This document shows, in pieces, positions 49,155 through 58,474 of a stretch of DNA of 64,000 nt. Origin of the DNA: Sweltsa coloradensis. Lineage: Eukaryota; Arthropoda; Insecta; Plecoptera; Chloroperlidae. The position numbers were made by a program, and so were the translations under genes. The stretch spans positions 2,046,001 to 2,110,000 of the forward strand of contig JAMZAV010000051.1 of assembly GCA_024449915.1 (NCBI GenBank), given 5' to 3'. Every line of letters begins with the position of its first letter. Positions within the stretch are counted from its first letter, which is position 1. The notes beneath the pieces are model-generated. The model made no database searches, was not told the DNA's origin, and saw nothing but the letters and a program-made list of their open reading frames with translations.

Positions 49155-50270
49155 CAGGGTAAAATTGATTTAAATCAAATGATTTAAATCATTGATTTAA
49201 ATCAGATTTAAATCAAATGATTTTTATTAAAAAAATCATTGATTTAAATCAAATATTACAAAAATGATCCAAATGACTCTGAGGCAGTGATCAATGATTT
49301 CACAGGTCTTCTAGACCTGGTATAGGCTTTTAAAACTTCATTCCTAGGTCCTAACGCACTAGGGCACAGTCATATACAATAATTGTGATAGAACTAACGC
49401 TCAATTTTTGATAAGGGAATAATGACAAACATGGCCCCACTCGCGTGGTGGACTCTTTTCAAGCGCATGAAGTCCAATGAGATAGGCTTAGGAGACCTAA
49501 TAGGTGAAAGAGAGTACTGCATTTTGCAGCAATTACTAACTGCTACAGCTTCTTCAGCTGGGGTTGAGAGGGCATTCTCATCATTCAATCTTGTCCATTC
49601 CCGTTTGCGTAACAGGCCTGGTGTAGAAAAGGCAGGTAAGCTGGTGTTTTTATACAAAGTACTAAATGACAATCAGTAATGCTAATCCTAATTACTAATT
49701 AAATACTAGTAGGCCTAAATAACAATTAGTTCCTAGGCCTAGACACTTTCGTGACGAGCCAGTTTGTCTTGTGATTTGTGAATGTAGGCCTCTGGCCGCC
49801 TAATATCTGTAACTGACTGATCTCATTTTCTATTTCAATTTTCAATAAATCATTACCTAAGCAAATGCAGTACTAGTTGTATCGATTTAATTGTTACCTA
49901 TCTCATCTGTAACCTCCAAAGGTACCTAACCTATATGATGTGATTAATAAATAAATATTAATTTTCACCAAATGGAAAGATAATATGCCCTAGCAGCTAG
50001 CTATGTTTACACCCACCCCTCCCTAAAAACTTTTTATTTCATGTTTCTTACGTAGTAGGCCTAGACCCGTACCTGGTGGGCCTAAACAGCCTAAAATTAA
50101 ACCAAAAGGAAGGGTTTTGCATATAAAATTGTAGGCCTATAGGCCCCTTATAGGCCTACACCAGTCTAGAATTTCAATTTGAATAAATAATAGTCTGATT
50201 TACATCAAAATTTTAAAAAAATAAAAAAAATCGATTTAAATAAAAAAAATCAAAAAAATCAGGAACCCTG
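49155..50270 (+). mobile_element. nested hAT element with transposase C-terminus, 1116 bp
   Basis: The left end CAGGGTAAAATTGATTTAAA and the right end GGAACCCTG (inverted CAGGGTTCC) lie between exact CTTTGATG duplications. GATTTAAATC units crowd the left subterminal region (49164-49255) and appear at the right (50232-50250). It keeps the 3' part of a transposase gene (49422-49679) and has lost the rest, so it is an internally deleted derivative. The exact duplication suggests it is younger than the outer element. Confidence 0.93.
49422..49679 (+). pseudogene. hAT transposase, C-terminal dimerisation region
   Basis: The 85-codon frame reads PLAWWTLFKRM, then ILQQLLTATASSAGVERAFS and HSRLRNRPGVEKAGKLVFLY. 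This is the hAT C-terminal dimerisation domain, with the Trp region, the Ser-Ala/Gly-x2-Glu-Arg-x-Phe-Ser core and the helical end. A full hAT transposase is about 500-700 residues with BED finger and RNase-H-like catalytic core; those are missing. The Met at 49422 is only the first in frame. It may still be translated, but it cannot cut DNA. It is the best evidence for the class of the surrounding element. Confidence 0.88.
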
Positions 50271-50402
50271 CTTTGATGTTACTTTGGTCCCGTGAAAAAT
50301 CCTCAAGATTATGTTTGATGTTGTGGATGTTTTTTTTTTTTTTTGCCTCTTAATAACTGTCTAGGCCTAGGCCTTTTTCCAAACTCTAAGCCTAGGCCTA
50401 GT

Positions 50403-50739
50403 TTGATTGGATATTGCTTTACGTCTCATATTTATGCAACTTGGCTAATCGAGACGAAGGGAGGGACGTAAGGGATGACGCGGGGGGACAAGGGGTGGAC
50501 AGGCCTGTGCTGGTCAGAACCAGCCACAAGCATATGGGGAGGGCAGGGGTTTCCCCACGTCGTGGTCGTCTCCGTCTGTGTCATCATCCGTCCGTGTTGT
50601 CTTTGTCGTCGCCGTCGGGGAGGTAGTCAAAGGGAAGGGGTTCCCCGACGACGACCCAGAGCTCGCCATTAGTTTCAGGGAGTGAAACTCCCCTTTTTTC
50701 ATGGGCCAAACCGCGAGAAGGTGTCGAGTTGGAATTTGA
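50403..50739 (+). repeat. 340-bp repeat, plus-strand copy
   Basis: TTGATTGGATATTGCTTTAC to GTCGAGTTGGAATTTGA. It matches the reverse of 47566-47905 and, more weakly, 35990-36240. It contains CTCATATTTATGCAACTTGG and a GTCGTCGCCGTCGGGGAGG tract. No tRNA-like promoter is obvious. The apparent open frames in it (50414-50626, 50475-50672) mirror those in the other copy only because the DNA is repeated. Confidence 0.8.
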
Positions 50740-51732
50740 AGGCCCGCCTAGGCCTAGCCTTCCTTGATTTTAATATGTTTCCACACCACACTTGATTTTG
50801 TGAATTGTGTTATTAGGAGTAGGCCTAAATCTCATCTTTACGTAGGATATTCTATCTTTGTATAGGCCTAAACAAAGATACATCCATAGTGAATCACAAT
50901 GTTTTTTAAGGTTATGAAGGGGCCTACCAACAACGTGTACTTTATGTCAAACATCAAACCGCTTTCAGAAAACACCTTGAAGCCTTCCCGTTATTTCTTG
51001 TAACAGCAAAGCGCTCCGGCGGGAGCTTTCCTTTGTCATACTTTGCTCACTCGGCAGCGCTCACTCGTTATCTCCGCTCGATATTGGCGCCATCTTACAG
51101 CACAAAACAAAAACATAAGCTTAGTCGATAAGGAAGTTTTCCTTCAGGCGGACATTTGAAAATCGCGAATCGGCATATTTTGACGTTAGCAACGGCTATG
51201 CCGATTCTACCGATACCCAGAATATCGGCATGGGTGCATCCCTACTATAAATATTCTTCATTCACACCTGCGAAACCCACTAATGACTTCAATTCAATGA
51301 ATTCATTGATGCACTATCTTACAAGTTATGTCTGTAACGCAGAACGATATGACCATCACATCACAAGCGTCTTTAAACTTGAAAGTCTGTATGTCAACTG
51401 AACTCTTGCAGTCGCACCCTCTAGCTTCAACAGTGCCACCCGCTGGCTCGCTGAGAGGGGCAGGGTGTCTCTGACATTAATAAAAAAAAAAAAAAAATGC
51501 GAGCTGACACCGACCCAAGTTTGAATCCTGTACAAAAAACTATTGTCCCGTTGATTTCGCGCTTTGTGATTCAAATGAGGGACTGCTAACTAATAAGCAA
51601 TACCAGCAAAGCTTTACTTAGTGTACCTTTAATATCATTGTAACTTGTGCAAGTGTTGCTGCTCATAAAGAATGCAATACACAAGCCTTATGAATCATGA
51701 ATGTAATGTGCTGTTTATGTTTTAATTTGCAG

Positions 51733-52342
51733 ATAAACACAATCTTTACTTGAAGGCAAGATGGACACTAGCCAAGCGGAGAAGGATTTAGATAGTGCGT
51801 TGGAGTCAGAAGAGACTCATTTGATAAGGCAAGAGGATGTAACTAATTTGGAAGAGGTTTTTTATGATATGCCGTTAATGGCTTTCTCTGGTGTAGAAGG
51901 AGACCAAAATGCCTGTCTTCCCGACGGTTGGTCCTCCAGCTTCTTATTGTTACCGGTAAATGATGGGACCAACATTGGTGCAAAACCAGTCGCTCAGTAT
52001 TCTGATTCAGGTATAGCATTATTAAATGCACCTGACTGTGCTCCTAATGAAAATGAAGCAATACCAGTCTTCGAGAATCATTCTACTGCTGACGAGGTAT
52101 CACACGGCTGTGTTTCCATTTCCAATGATAATGAAGACGAGAAGTATGCTACTGATGTACCGGTACCATTAGCCCAAACCAGTACTGTACCTGATTCTGA
52201 AGACCACATGTCGGAAGGTGCCGAGGCCGGTACTGCTCGAGCAACTGGAGTCTTGTTTAAGTGCATTTATGAAGGCTGTACAAAACGGTTTACCGTGATG
52301 ACATGCTTGTTTGTTCATATGGAGAGAGTACATGGGATGAAA
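51733..52342 (+). CDS. C2H2 zinc-finger protein, first coding exon
   Basis: The exon is bounded by acceptor TTTAATTTGCAG (ending 51732) and donor GTAAGT (from 52343). The ATG at 51761 follows 28 non-coding exon bases, and the 194 codons end exactly on a codon boundary (phase 0). Residues 1-160 are acidic, rich in Asp, Glu, Ser and Thr, and look disordered, like an activation or interaction region. Near the end, Cys-x4-Cys-x12-His-x4-His (FKCIYEGCTKRF start) forms one C2H2 finger. The two downstream exons have fingers of identical spacing, so they belong to the same gene. It is likely a nuclear DNA- or RNA-binding protein; orthology is not recognisable. Confidence 0.8.
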
Positions 52343-53110
52343 GTAAGTGTGAATTAAATCATTGATGTGTCTTTTTTTTAAATAGAAAACCAGCAGGTCT
52401 AGGCCCTAACTGAAAACTGTATTTAACTAGTAGGGTAGGGCCTACTTGTTTTTCAATTACTTTTTGTGCTGTTCAGTAGGTAAATAATATTGTTTAACAA
52501 CTAGGCCTATCCGGGTAAAATTAATGCATGCACAACAAAATTACAAAATGTGGTCAATGCCCTTGGCGATTTCAATCCACGTAATGTGAGTAACCTACCG
52601 GTCGGTAGTAGGCTACTTTGTAGACGATCCGACTCCACTCCACATGACCTTATCTTTTTTATGCTGACATGAGATAAGCCATGCAAGACCAAAAGGCCCC
52701 AGTTTTGCTCTTTATGGTTTTTCCCGATTTTTTTTAAGGCTATGTAGTAGAGTTTGGGATAATTAATGTTATTATCGTGTTCGTAAGCCAATATTCAACG
52801 TGTTTAATAAACAACATTGCATTTTTTTGAAACCTTAAAGGGGTATTTAACCGCTAGACTCAAAAAATATATTTCATTCAGGCTAATTAGTTATGAATTT
52901 AGCAATTAACAGAAAAATTATTGGGGCCACCATGACTTCCCAAAAAATTGTCAAACATAACATTTTTAGAGCTAGGTCCCATCGGCAAAAATCTTCCATA
53001 ATAAATAACATGGGGACGATCTTTATGCCCCGTGACCTTGGAGGATTTTGATAAAAAAAATATTGGCCATTATTGACGTAGTCTACAGCCTTTTCTGTAA
53101 ATTCTCTATA

Positions 53111-54405
53111 CAGTAAGAACTCTCTTATCCGAGTTGGATGAGACCGGGGGCACCTCGGATTTGCGAAAAACTCGGATGGCGCGGTTCATTGGTTTATGTG
53201 CTCTCGTAGCATAGCCTGATACGGTAAAATGATATATGACACATGTAATGGATAAAGGAACATAAAATACACACGATACACTTCATACAGGGTATTCTAA
53301 ATGATTTAATAGCTTGTAAATCAAGCTCACAAACACACGTACACAATTAGGCCTACATGTCGTAATAAAAACGTATGTCTAGGCCTAAACTCGACGCAGT
53401 AGGCCTAGGCCTAGAATGCAAACATAGACCACGTTTATCACGCGAGCCGAGTCCGAACTGGCTTGGGAGCAGACTGAATTTTCAGCTCATTTCACTAACG
53501 TTTATCACACGCTGTCAGTCCGGACTAGTATGGTACAAGCTCAGTCCTAGCTCAGTCCGGACTGAAATGAGACGCTGTGGTTGGATAACTTACGAAGAAG
53601 GATGGCCGCTAGCATGTATTTGAGTTCGCTCACGTTCATCACCAATAGTTCAGCCCGCACAGACCGAGCTAGCTCGGCTTTGTTACCGAGCTGGACTCAG
53701 TTCGGACTAAGGTGTTCAGCAGGCGATTTCAGTTCGCACTCAGGTCAGTTCGTATGTTTCAGTCCGGACTCAGCTCGCGTGATAAACGTGGTGATAGGCC
53801 TAGGCCTAGGCCTAGGCCTAGCTCTCTTTCTCATGTGGGAAAACCTCTCACTACTATGCCCGCGCTGAAGCTCCTGACGCAAGATAAGTCTGGGAAAGAA
53901 ATAAGATAAGTCCAGGAATAACAATTCAATGCGTAGTGATTACGAATTTCGTGAATCGGTTGAAACATGATTGCATCTAGTTCCACAACGACCATCTTTG
54001 AACAGCTGTGTGTGAGATGAGATGGTTGGATCGTATGCGCACGCGCAGGCGCGCGACGCACACTGATCTCTATATGCTCAGTAACACTGACGCTTACCGG
54101 CGATGCGCCCGATGCACACTGACCACTGAACTCTATATGCTCAGTGAACTGATGCAGACTGCTCGAAAGTCGAGATATATCGCCGATCTATCTTCTTTGC
54201 ACTCACTCGTAAGGCATGCCTTCAAATGTATGCGAGTACATTTAAAAAAGTGCGGCGCGGCGTCTGTAATTATTTTTATGTTTTATTTACGTATTTAAAA
54301 CTTTAATTTTTTTTTTTTAATTTTTTTTTTTAAATTTTTTTTTTTGGCGGCTCGGTTAACACGGTACATCGGATAAGCGGAGATCGGATAAGAGGGTTCT
54401 TACTG
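53111..54405. mobile_element. Tigger/pogo-like non-autonomous element, 1295 bp
   Basis: The left end CAGTAAGAACTCTCTTATCC and right end GGATAAGAGGGTTCTTACTG are inverted, over at least 22 bp with one or two changes, and TA is duplicated on both sides. These are the ends of the Tigger/pogo branch of Tc1/mariner elements. R1 copy B has ATTCTCTATATTTTGTTTTG in place of the element, so the insertion point is fixed to the base. There is no transposase. It contains a further inverted-repeat insert (53429-53791) and a partial direct repeat with CTCTATATGCTCAGT (54068-54150). Confidence 0.92.
53429..53791. mobile_element. small inverted-repeat insert inside the Tigger-like element
   Basis: CCACGTTTATCACGCGAGCC at the left and GCTCGCGTGATAAACGTGG at the right pair as inverted ends of about 30 bp with few changes. 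Inner CAGTCCGGACT and GTTTATCACACG motifs repeat. At 363 bp with no reading frame it looks like a MITE. No target duplication could be fixed. Confidence 0.6.
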
Positions 54406-54905
54406 TATTTTGTTTTGTAATTTGGGCAAGTAGTTTGGTCAAAATATGCTGATTACCAAGATGGGGTGTGATTTTGGAATGCATATTTTTGCGTGTTTGA
54501 GGGTATATTTGGGCACAGTTTCAAGACACGATGTTATAAAGGGGCATTTTAGATTGGTACTATGCTCTAGTATCTATGTGGACCAAAAAAGAAGCAGGTT
54601 AAAGCCGATTTAAGAAATTTCCCAAAACACCAATTTTCGCAAATTTCTGGATCAAAAAAATTGAAAAATTTGGTTAAAAAATCACAGTTACAAGATATGA
54701 TTTTTTAAACGGTCATTTTAGTGTAGTATTGTGCTATAGATCACGTGGTAAAAAATAATTTTTGGGGTTTTTAGCCCCTTTAACCCCTCTAGCCGGTTCA
54801 GAGTTATTGCAAAATTCGCCCTGCAGTGGTAGTGATTTTTTTAGTTTTCTACCAAAATGTGCAGCTCATTACTAAATTATGCATATTCTATTGCTGATAA
54901 GATAT

Positions 54906-56433
54906 CAGTGGCGTGGCAAACATACCAAATCGGAGCCCAGGCACCGATACCAAAAGGGGTGGGTGGGTGGTCCCACCCCATCCATTACTTTTTAATGAAA
55001 CATAACATTTTATATACTTTATATGACTATTTTAATTGTTATAATCACACCTACTGAATTGTATGGCTACAGGAGTTTTACTGGACTGTTGTAAAAGTTT
55101 GTCATGAATCATGAAATTTTAGTAAAAGTGCAGACAACATGCATGATGGATATTCATCCAATAGTTTTAACTCAACTAATAACAGGTAGCAATTCAACAA
55201 TTCTGCTAAATGAAAAGACAGGTTCGTTATACTAAAACTTATTTCATTTGATTGAATAGATTGATTTGAGGAATTTATAAATTAAATAACAGCTGGTGGC
55301 TTGGAGGAAGTCTAGAGCATTTTCGAGTTTTCTGTTTTAATATTTTAAATTGTCGTCTTATGAAGCCGGATTATCGACGTCGTGAATGCAATAAGAAGAA
55401 CATTCTTGGACTTATTTGAATTGAAGTATCTCCAGTACAATTTCTAGATAAAAGATCATTGATTTCAATGAAATCGAGACAGCAAGTTGGTCCGTAAAAG
55501 AATAAAATCGTATTATTTCTCTTCAAATATTGCTAACAAAGTGTTTCTTCAAAACTCACAGATCTGTACCAAATTACCTTAAATTTTAATTTGCCGGGGG
55601 AAAGCCCACAGAGACCCTAATTTTCATTATTCATATTATGTGTTTCAGTAGTTTTCCTAAATCCCAAATAATGGCTCTGCCAATAAACGGAGAAAACGAA
55701 CAAAATAACCAAATTGATTTCCAAAATGCACAGATTATCTAACGATCTAGGACATACAATTTTTTTTCAAATGGGAAGGCCCCCGGATTCCTCTTGTAGT
55801 TACTAAATTCTTCATTGATTACTTTCATAGTGTGTATTTTTCCCCAATATGCCGCTACGAGGAGGCGAAGAGGAATAACACACCGTTGGCTTTATGAGTT
55901 CAACAATTAAAACATAAGCGCAATCTGTTCAGCGATTCGGCTGATTTTTATAGTACACACTAGCACACACACGCACAGAGTCACAGAATAAGCGCCGTTT
56001 ATCTTGAATAGTAATCCTCATTCGCTTCGCTCACTCGTCTAATTAAACATATTAATTGCCGGTAAAAAGCACCAAATCCATTCTAGGATCACCAAAATTA
56101 AAAAAATTCCCTGCGGGGCTAATCTGGGGAAGACAAAAAAGAATTACAAACCGTTGGCTTTATGAGTTTAAAAAAAACATTATATTTTCAGCGATTCCAT
56201 TAAAATTTCATTACATAAAAATGAGGCTATCAACATCTATAAAATCATGTTAATTGCTGGTAAAACGCACCAAATCCATTCTAAGATGACCAAAATTGAA
56301 AAATTTTCCTGCGGGGCCAAACTGGGGGCACGCCCCCAGACCCCTCCCCCCCTTGTTGCCCACGCAAGTAGGGGGTGGGTATAGTTAAAATATTGTAGGC
56401 ACCGATCACTCTTAGTAGTTCGCCACGCCACTG
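54906..56433. mobile_element. CAGTGGCGTGGC inverted-repeat element, 1528 bp
   Basis: CAGTGGCGTGGCAAAC at the left and GTTCGCCACGCCACTG at the right are inverted with one mismatch in 16. CGGAGCCCAGGCACCGAT and ATTGTAGGCACCGATCA extend the symmetry. G/C-rich GGGGGCACGCCCCC lies near the right end, as in many hAT-like short elements. The flanks (TAAGATAT and AGATGCCT) do not give a clean duplication, so the superfamily is open. No transposase. A 198-bp internal repeat starts at 56052 and again at 56250. Confidence 0.65.
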
Positions 56434-56779
56434 AGATGCCTAGAGCATGTATATCATACATATTGCCCGGATGTTTTTTTTTGTAGTTTCAAAAAATAAA
56501 TATTTTCTAATTTATCTTGATGGTCGTTTTTTTATTCGTGTAGGCCTACACTTGTCAAGATAATTAAAATAGACTAACAAAAGTAAAAACAACCACTCCC
56601 TCCTCCGTTCTTCATTCCTCTTGATTGTTCCTCTGGTCAGTGGTCACCAGTCCACAGCAACAGCATGCTGCCACCTGGTCCAGTTCCCAAGGTCAACCCA
56701 CTGCCGACCAATGTACCAGTACAATGTTATAATACACTTTAGCTCAGGATGACATTTGATTGTATGTGTGTACCCCCAG

Positions 56780-56893
56780 GTGCCACCAGAGGTAAAAGTC
56801 GCCCGCCGATACCCTTGTACAGAAGCAGGGTGTTCAAAGGTGTACGATTGGCTCTGCCACTTGAAAGTTCATTGTATGAAACAACACCAAGTT
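56780..56893 (+). CDS. zinc-finger exon 2 (one C2H2 finger)
   Basis: Flanked by acceptor TACCCCCAG and donor GTAAGT; 114 bases, 38 codons, phase 0 on both sides. Contains PCTEAGCSKVYDWLCHL followed by the two His: Cys-x4-Cys-x12-His-x4-His, the same spacing as in the finger at 52280-52340. It joins in frame to the exon ending at 52342. It is nearly duplicated by the next exon, intron included. Confidence 0.85.
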
Positions 56894-56979
56894 GTAAGTT
56901 AACCATTTCTATTTAGGCCTAAGCCTGTACTTTTCAAAAAAAGATGAGTTAACAAATGACATTAAATACTATTTTATAG

Positions 56980-57096
56980 GTGCTACCAGAGGTACAACGC
57001 CCCCGCCGACACCCTTGTACAGAAGCAGGGTGTTCGAAGGTGTACACTAGGCCCGGCCGCTTGAGAGAACATATTGCAAATCAGCACCAGGGAGCT
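56980..57096 (+). CDS. zinc-finger exon 3 (tandem duplicate of exon 2)
   Basis: Acceptor TTTTATAG, donor GTAAGT; 117 bases, 39 codons, phase 0. PCTEAGCSKVYTRPGRL followed by the two His is again Cys-x4-Cys-x12-His-x4-His. The first 20 residues and the following intron start (GTAAGTTAACCATTTCT) match exon 2 closely. The contact part of the finger helix (YDWLCHLKV against YTRPGRLRE) differs strongly. The next possible acceptor, CTCTGCAG at about 57200, would be followed by TAA in frame, so the coding part may end there. Confidence 0.85.
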
Positions 57097-57675
57097 GTAA
57101 GTTAACCATTTCTTTTTAAGCCTACTGTACATCTCAAAAAAAGATAGTTAACAAATGACATTAAATTGGTACTATTGACAATCCCTCTTCACTCTGCAGT
57201 AACTTCGTACTAAAACAAAAATCAACCCTTTTTTATCTGGCCAGTGCCAGTACTGATAAGCTGTATCTATGCTCAGATTAAGTAAATGCATACCGGTACG
57301 TATTTGAATTAAGTAATTACCGTTGGCCAATGTCAGCACTAGTGATGACATCGAGGTCCCAGAACCGGTTTACAATTTAGTTGTTACAGTTTACAAGTTA
57401 CTATTTACAATCAGCAGGTCAAAAAGTGCTCTTAAAAAACATTCTTCAAAGTTCAAACAATGCTCGCGTCTTTTAACACTCATAGCCTATTGTGCAATCT
57501 GGAGTGGGATGGGCCTAGCATAGCTGAATAACTTCACAATCTGTGAGAAAAGAAGGTGCTGTTACGTAGTTACGTATATATATATCAAACACCCTTTTCC
57601 AACATTTGTCGGGTCGGGGGGTGACGAGTCACCAGTTTCTCGGGCTATCTTCTAGTGCTTGCTAGCCAGCCAGGC
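57097..57675. other. end of the zinc-finger gene region
   Basis: Intron-like sequence to 57200 matching the intron after exon 2, then a possible terminal exon that starts with an in-frame stop (CTGCAG followed by TAA). A 66-codon frame at 57323-57523 is unassigned. Confidence 0.35.
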
Positions 57676-58317
57676 TCAGCACCCCTCATCTTCTTCCTCG
57701 TTTTCTTCCATAACGGGCATTTCTAATAATTCTCTCCACTTCTTCCTGTCCTCCCAGAATCTTTCTTCATTAACCCTATCCCATGTTTTCCCTCTTTCTT
57801 CGATGCTTCGCGTTATTTGGTCCCGCCATCTATCTCTTGGCCGGCCAACTCTTCGTACTCCCCCACATGTACGTTCAAATTCTCGTCTTGGGATTCTGTC
57901 TTGCTTCATTCTTCTTACATGTCCATACCACCTGAGTCTTTCTCTTCCTATTTTATCTCGTAGACTTTCCACTCCTAATTTGTTTCTTGTTGTTATGCTT
58001 CGTACCTTGTCTAGTTTTGTTATGCCCACCGCACTTCTTAGGAATTTCATCTCTGCTGCTTGCAGTCTGCTCTTTTCCTTTCCTCCCATGTCACTGATGC
58101 ATATGACAAAATTGGGAGAAAGTACATTTTGTATAATATCATTTTACATCTGTTTGATATTTCCTGTGCTAGTATGATTCTTCTTGATATTTCTGCTGTT
58201 ATTTTGGCATCCTTTGTCAGAATACTTCCCAGGTATTTGAATTCTTCTGCAATTGACAGCTCTTCTCCACGTAGTGTTACTTTTTTCAGGTTCGGTTTAA
58301 TTTTCTTGGTTACTTAA
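57676..58317 (-). pseudogene. RTE-like LINE, 3' end of reverse transcriptase
   Basis: On the minus strand from about 58310, EEFKYLGSILTKDAKITAEI (post-active-site thumb motif) runs on in the same element to ILPILSYASVTWE-like sequence. A 137-codon frame (58089-57676) then has LRSAVGITKLDKVRS, RERLRWYGHVRRM and GRPRDRWRDQI. The GHVxRM and GRPRxRW pattern is the C-terminal end of RTE-type and related APE LINEs. There is a frame break near 58090. The active site and endonuclease are absent, so this is a 5'-truncated dead copy. Confidence 0.8.
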
Positions 58318-58474
58318 TTTTGTAGACTTATTTATCACTCGCACATTACTCTGGAAGCTTACCTCGTCTCTAGGGCCTAGCCTAGACTTGATGTTTCAGG
58401 ACGCTTGGATTGGCGGCAAGCAGGAACAGTTGGTTTTAATGAATTTAACACACAGAAAGCTTCTTGAGGACTAT

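Larger units (their letters stand above)
46402..51244. mobile_element. outer hAT element carrying two nested hAT insertions
   Basis: The left end TAGGGATGCACTGATTCC and the inverted right end (reading TAGGGATGCACCCATGCC) share 11 terminal bases. The flanking 8-mers are CAATAAAT (46394-46401) and CTATAAAT (51245-51252), seven of eight matching. Removing the two inner hAT elements and their duplications leaves about 2.0 kb. No transposase frame is recognised in what remains, so it is non-autonomous or decayed. Part of the 340-bp repeat lies inside at 50403-50739. Confidence 0.65.
52855..54785 (+). repeat. R1 repeat inner block (copy C), split by a Tigger-like element
   Basis: CTCAAAAAATATATTTCATT (52858) to ATTCTCTATA (53110) and, after the insertion, TATTTTGTTTTGTAATTTGG (54406) to TAGCCCCTTT follow the inner blocks of copies A and B. 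The GGAGCGAAGC ends of the long form are absent here; instead AAAGGGGTA and TAGCCCCTTT face each other at the edges, which may be the ends of the inner block as an element of its own. Confidence 0.7.
52343..56779 (+). other. intron of the zinc-finger gene, filled with mobile elements
   Basis: Starts GTAAGT and ends CCCCCAG. Contains R1 copy C, a Tigger-like element inside it, and an inverted-repeat element at 54906-56433. No further finger-coding exon was seen in it, but a small exon could be missed. Confidence 0.65.

Noticed and set aside
47566..50739. Inverted 340-bp arms as the ends of one 3.2-kb transposon
   Set aside because: The left arm lies inside the hAT element at 47358-49026, which has its own target duplication, and the right arm lies outside it, so they inserted separately.
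57659..58177. 172-codon plus-strand frame rich in Ser and Leu
   Set aside because: It lies opposite the RTE-like C-terminal domain, whose GHVRRM and GRPRDRW motifs are on the minus strand.
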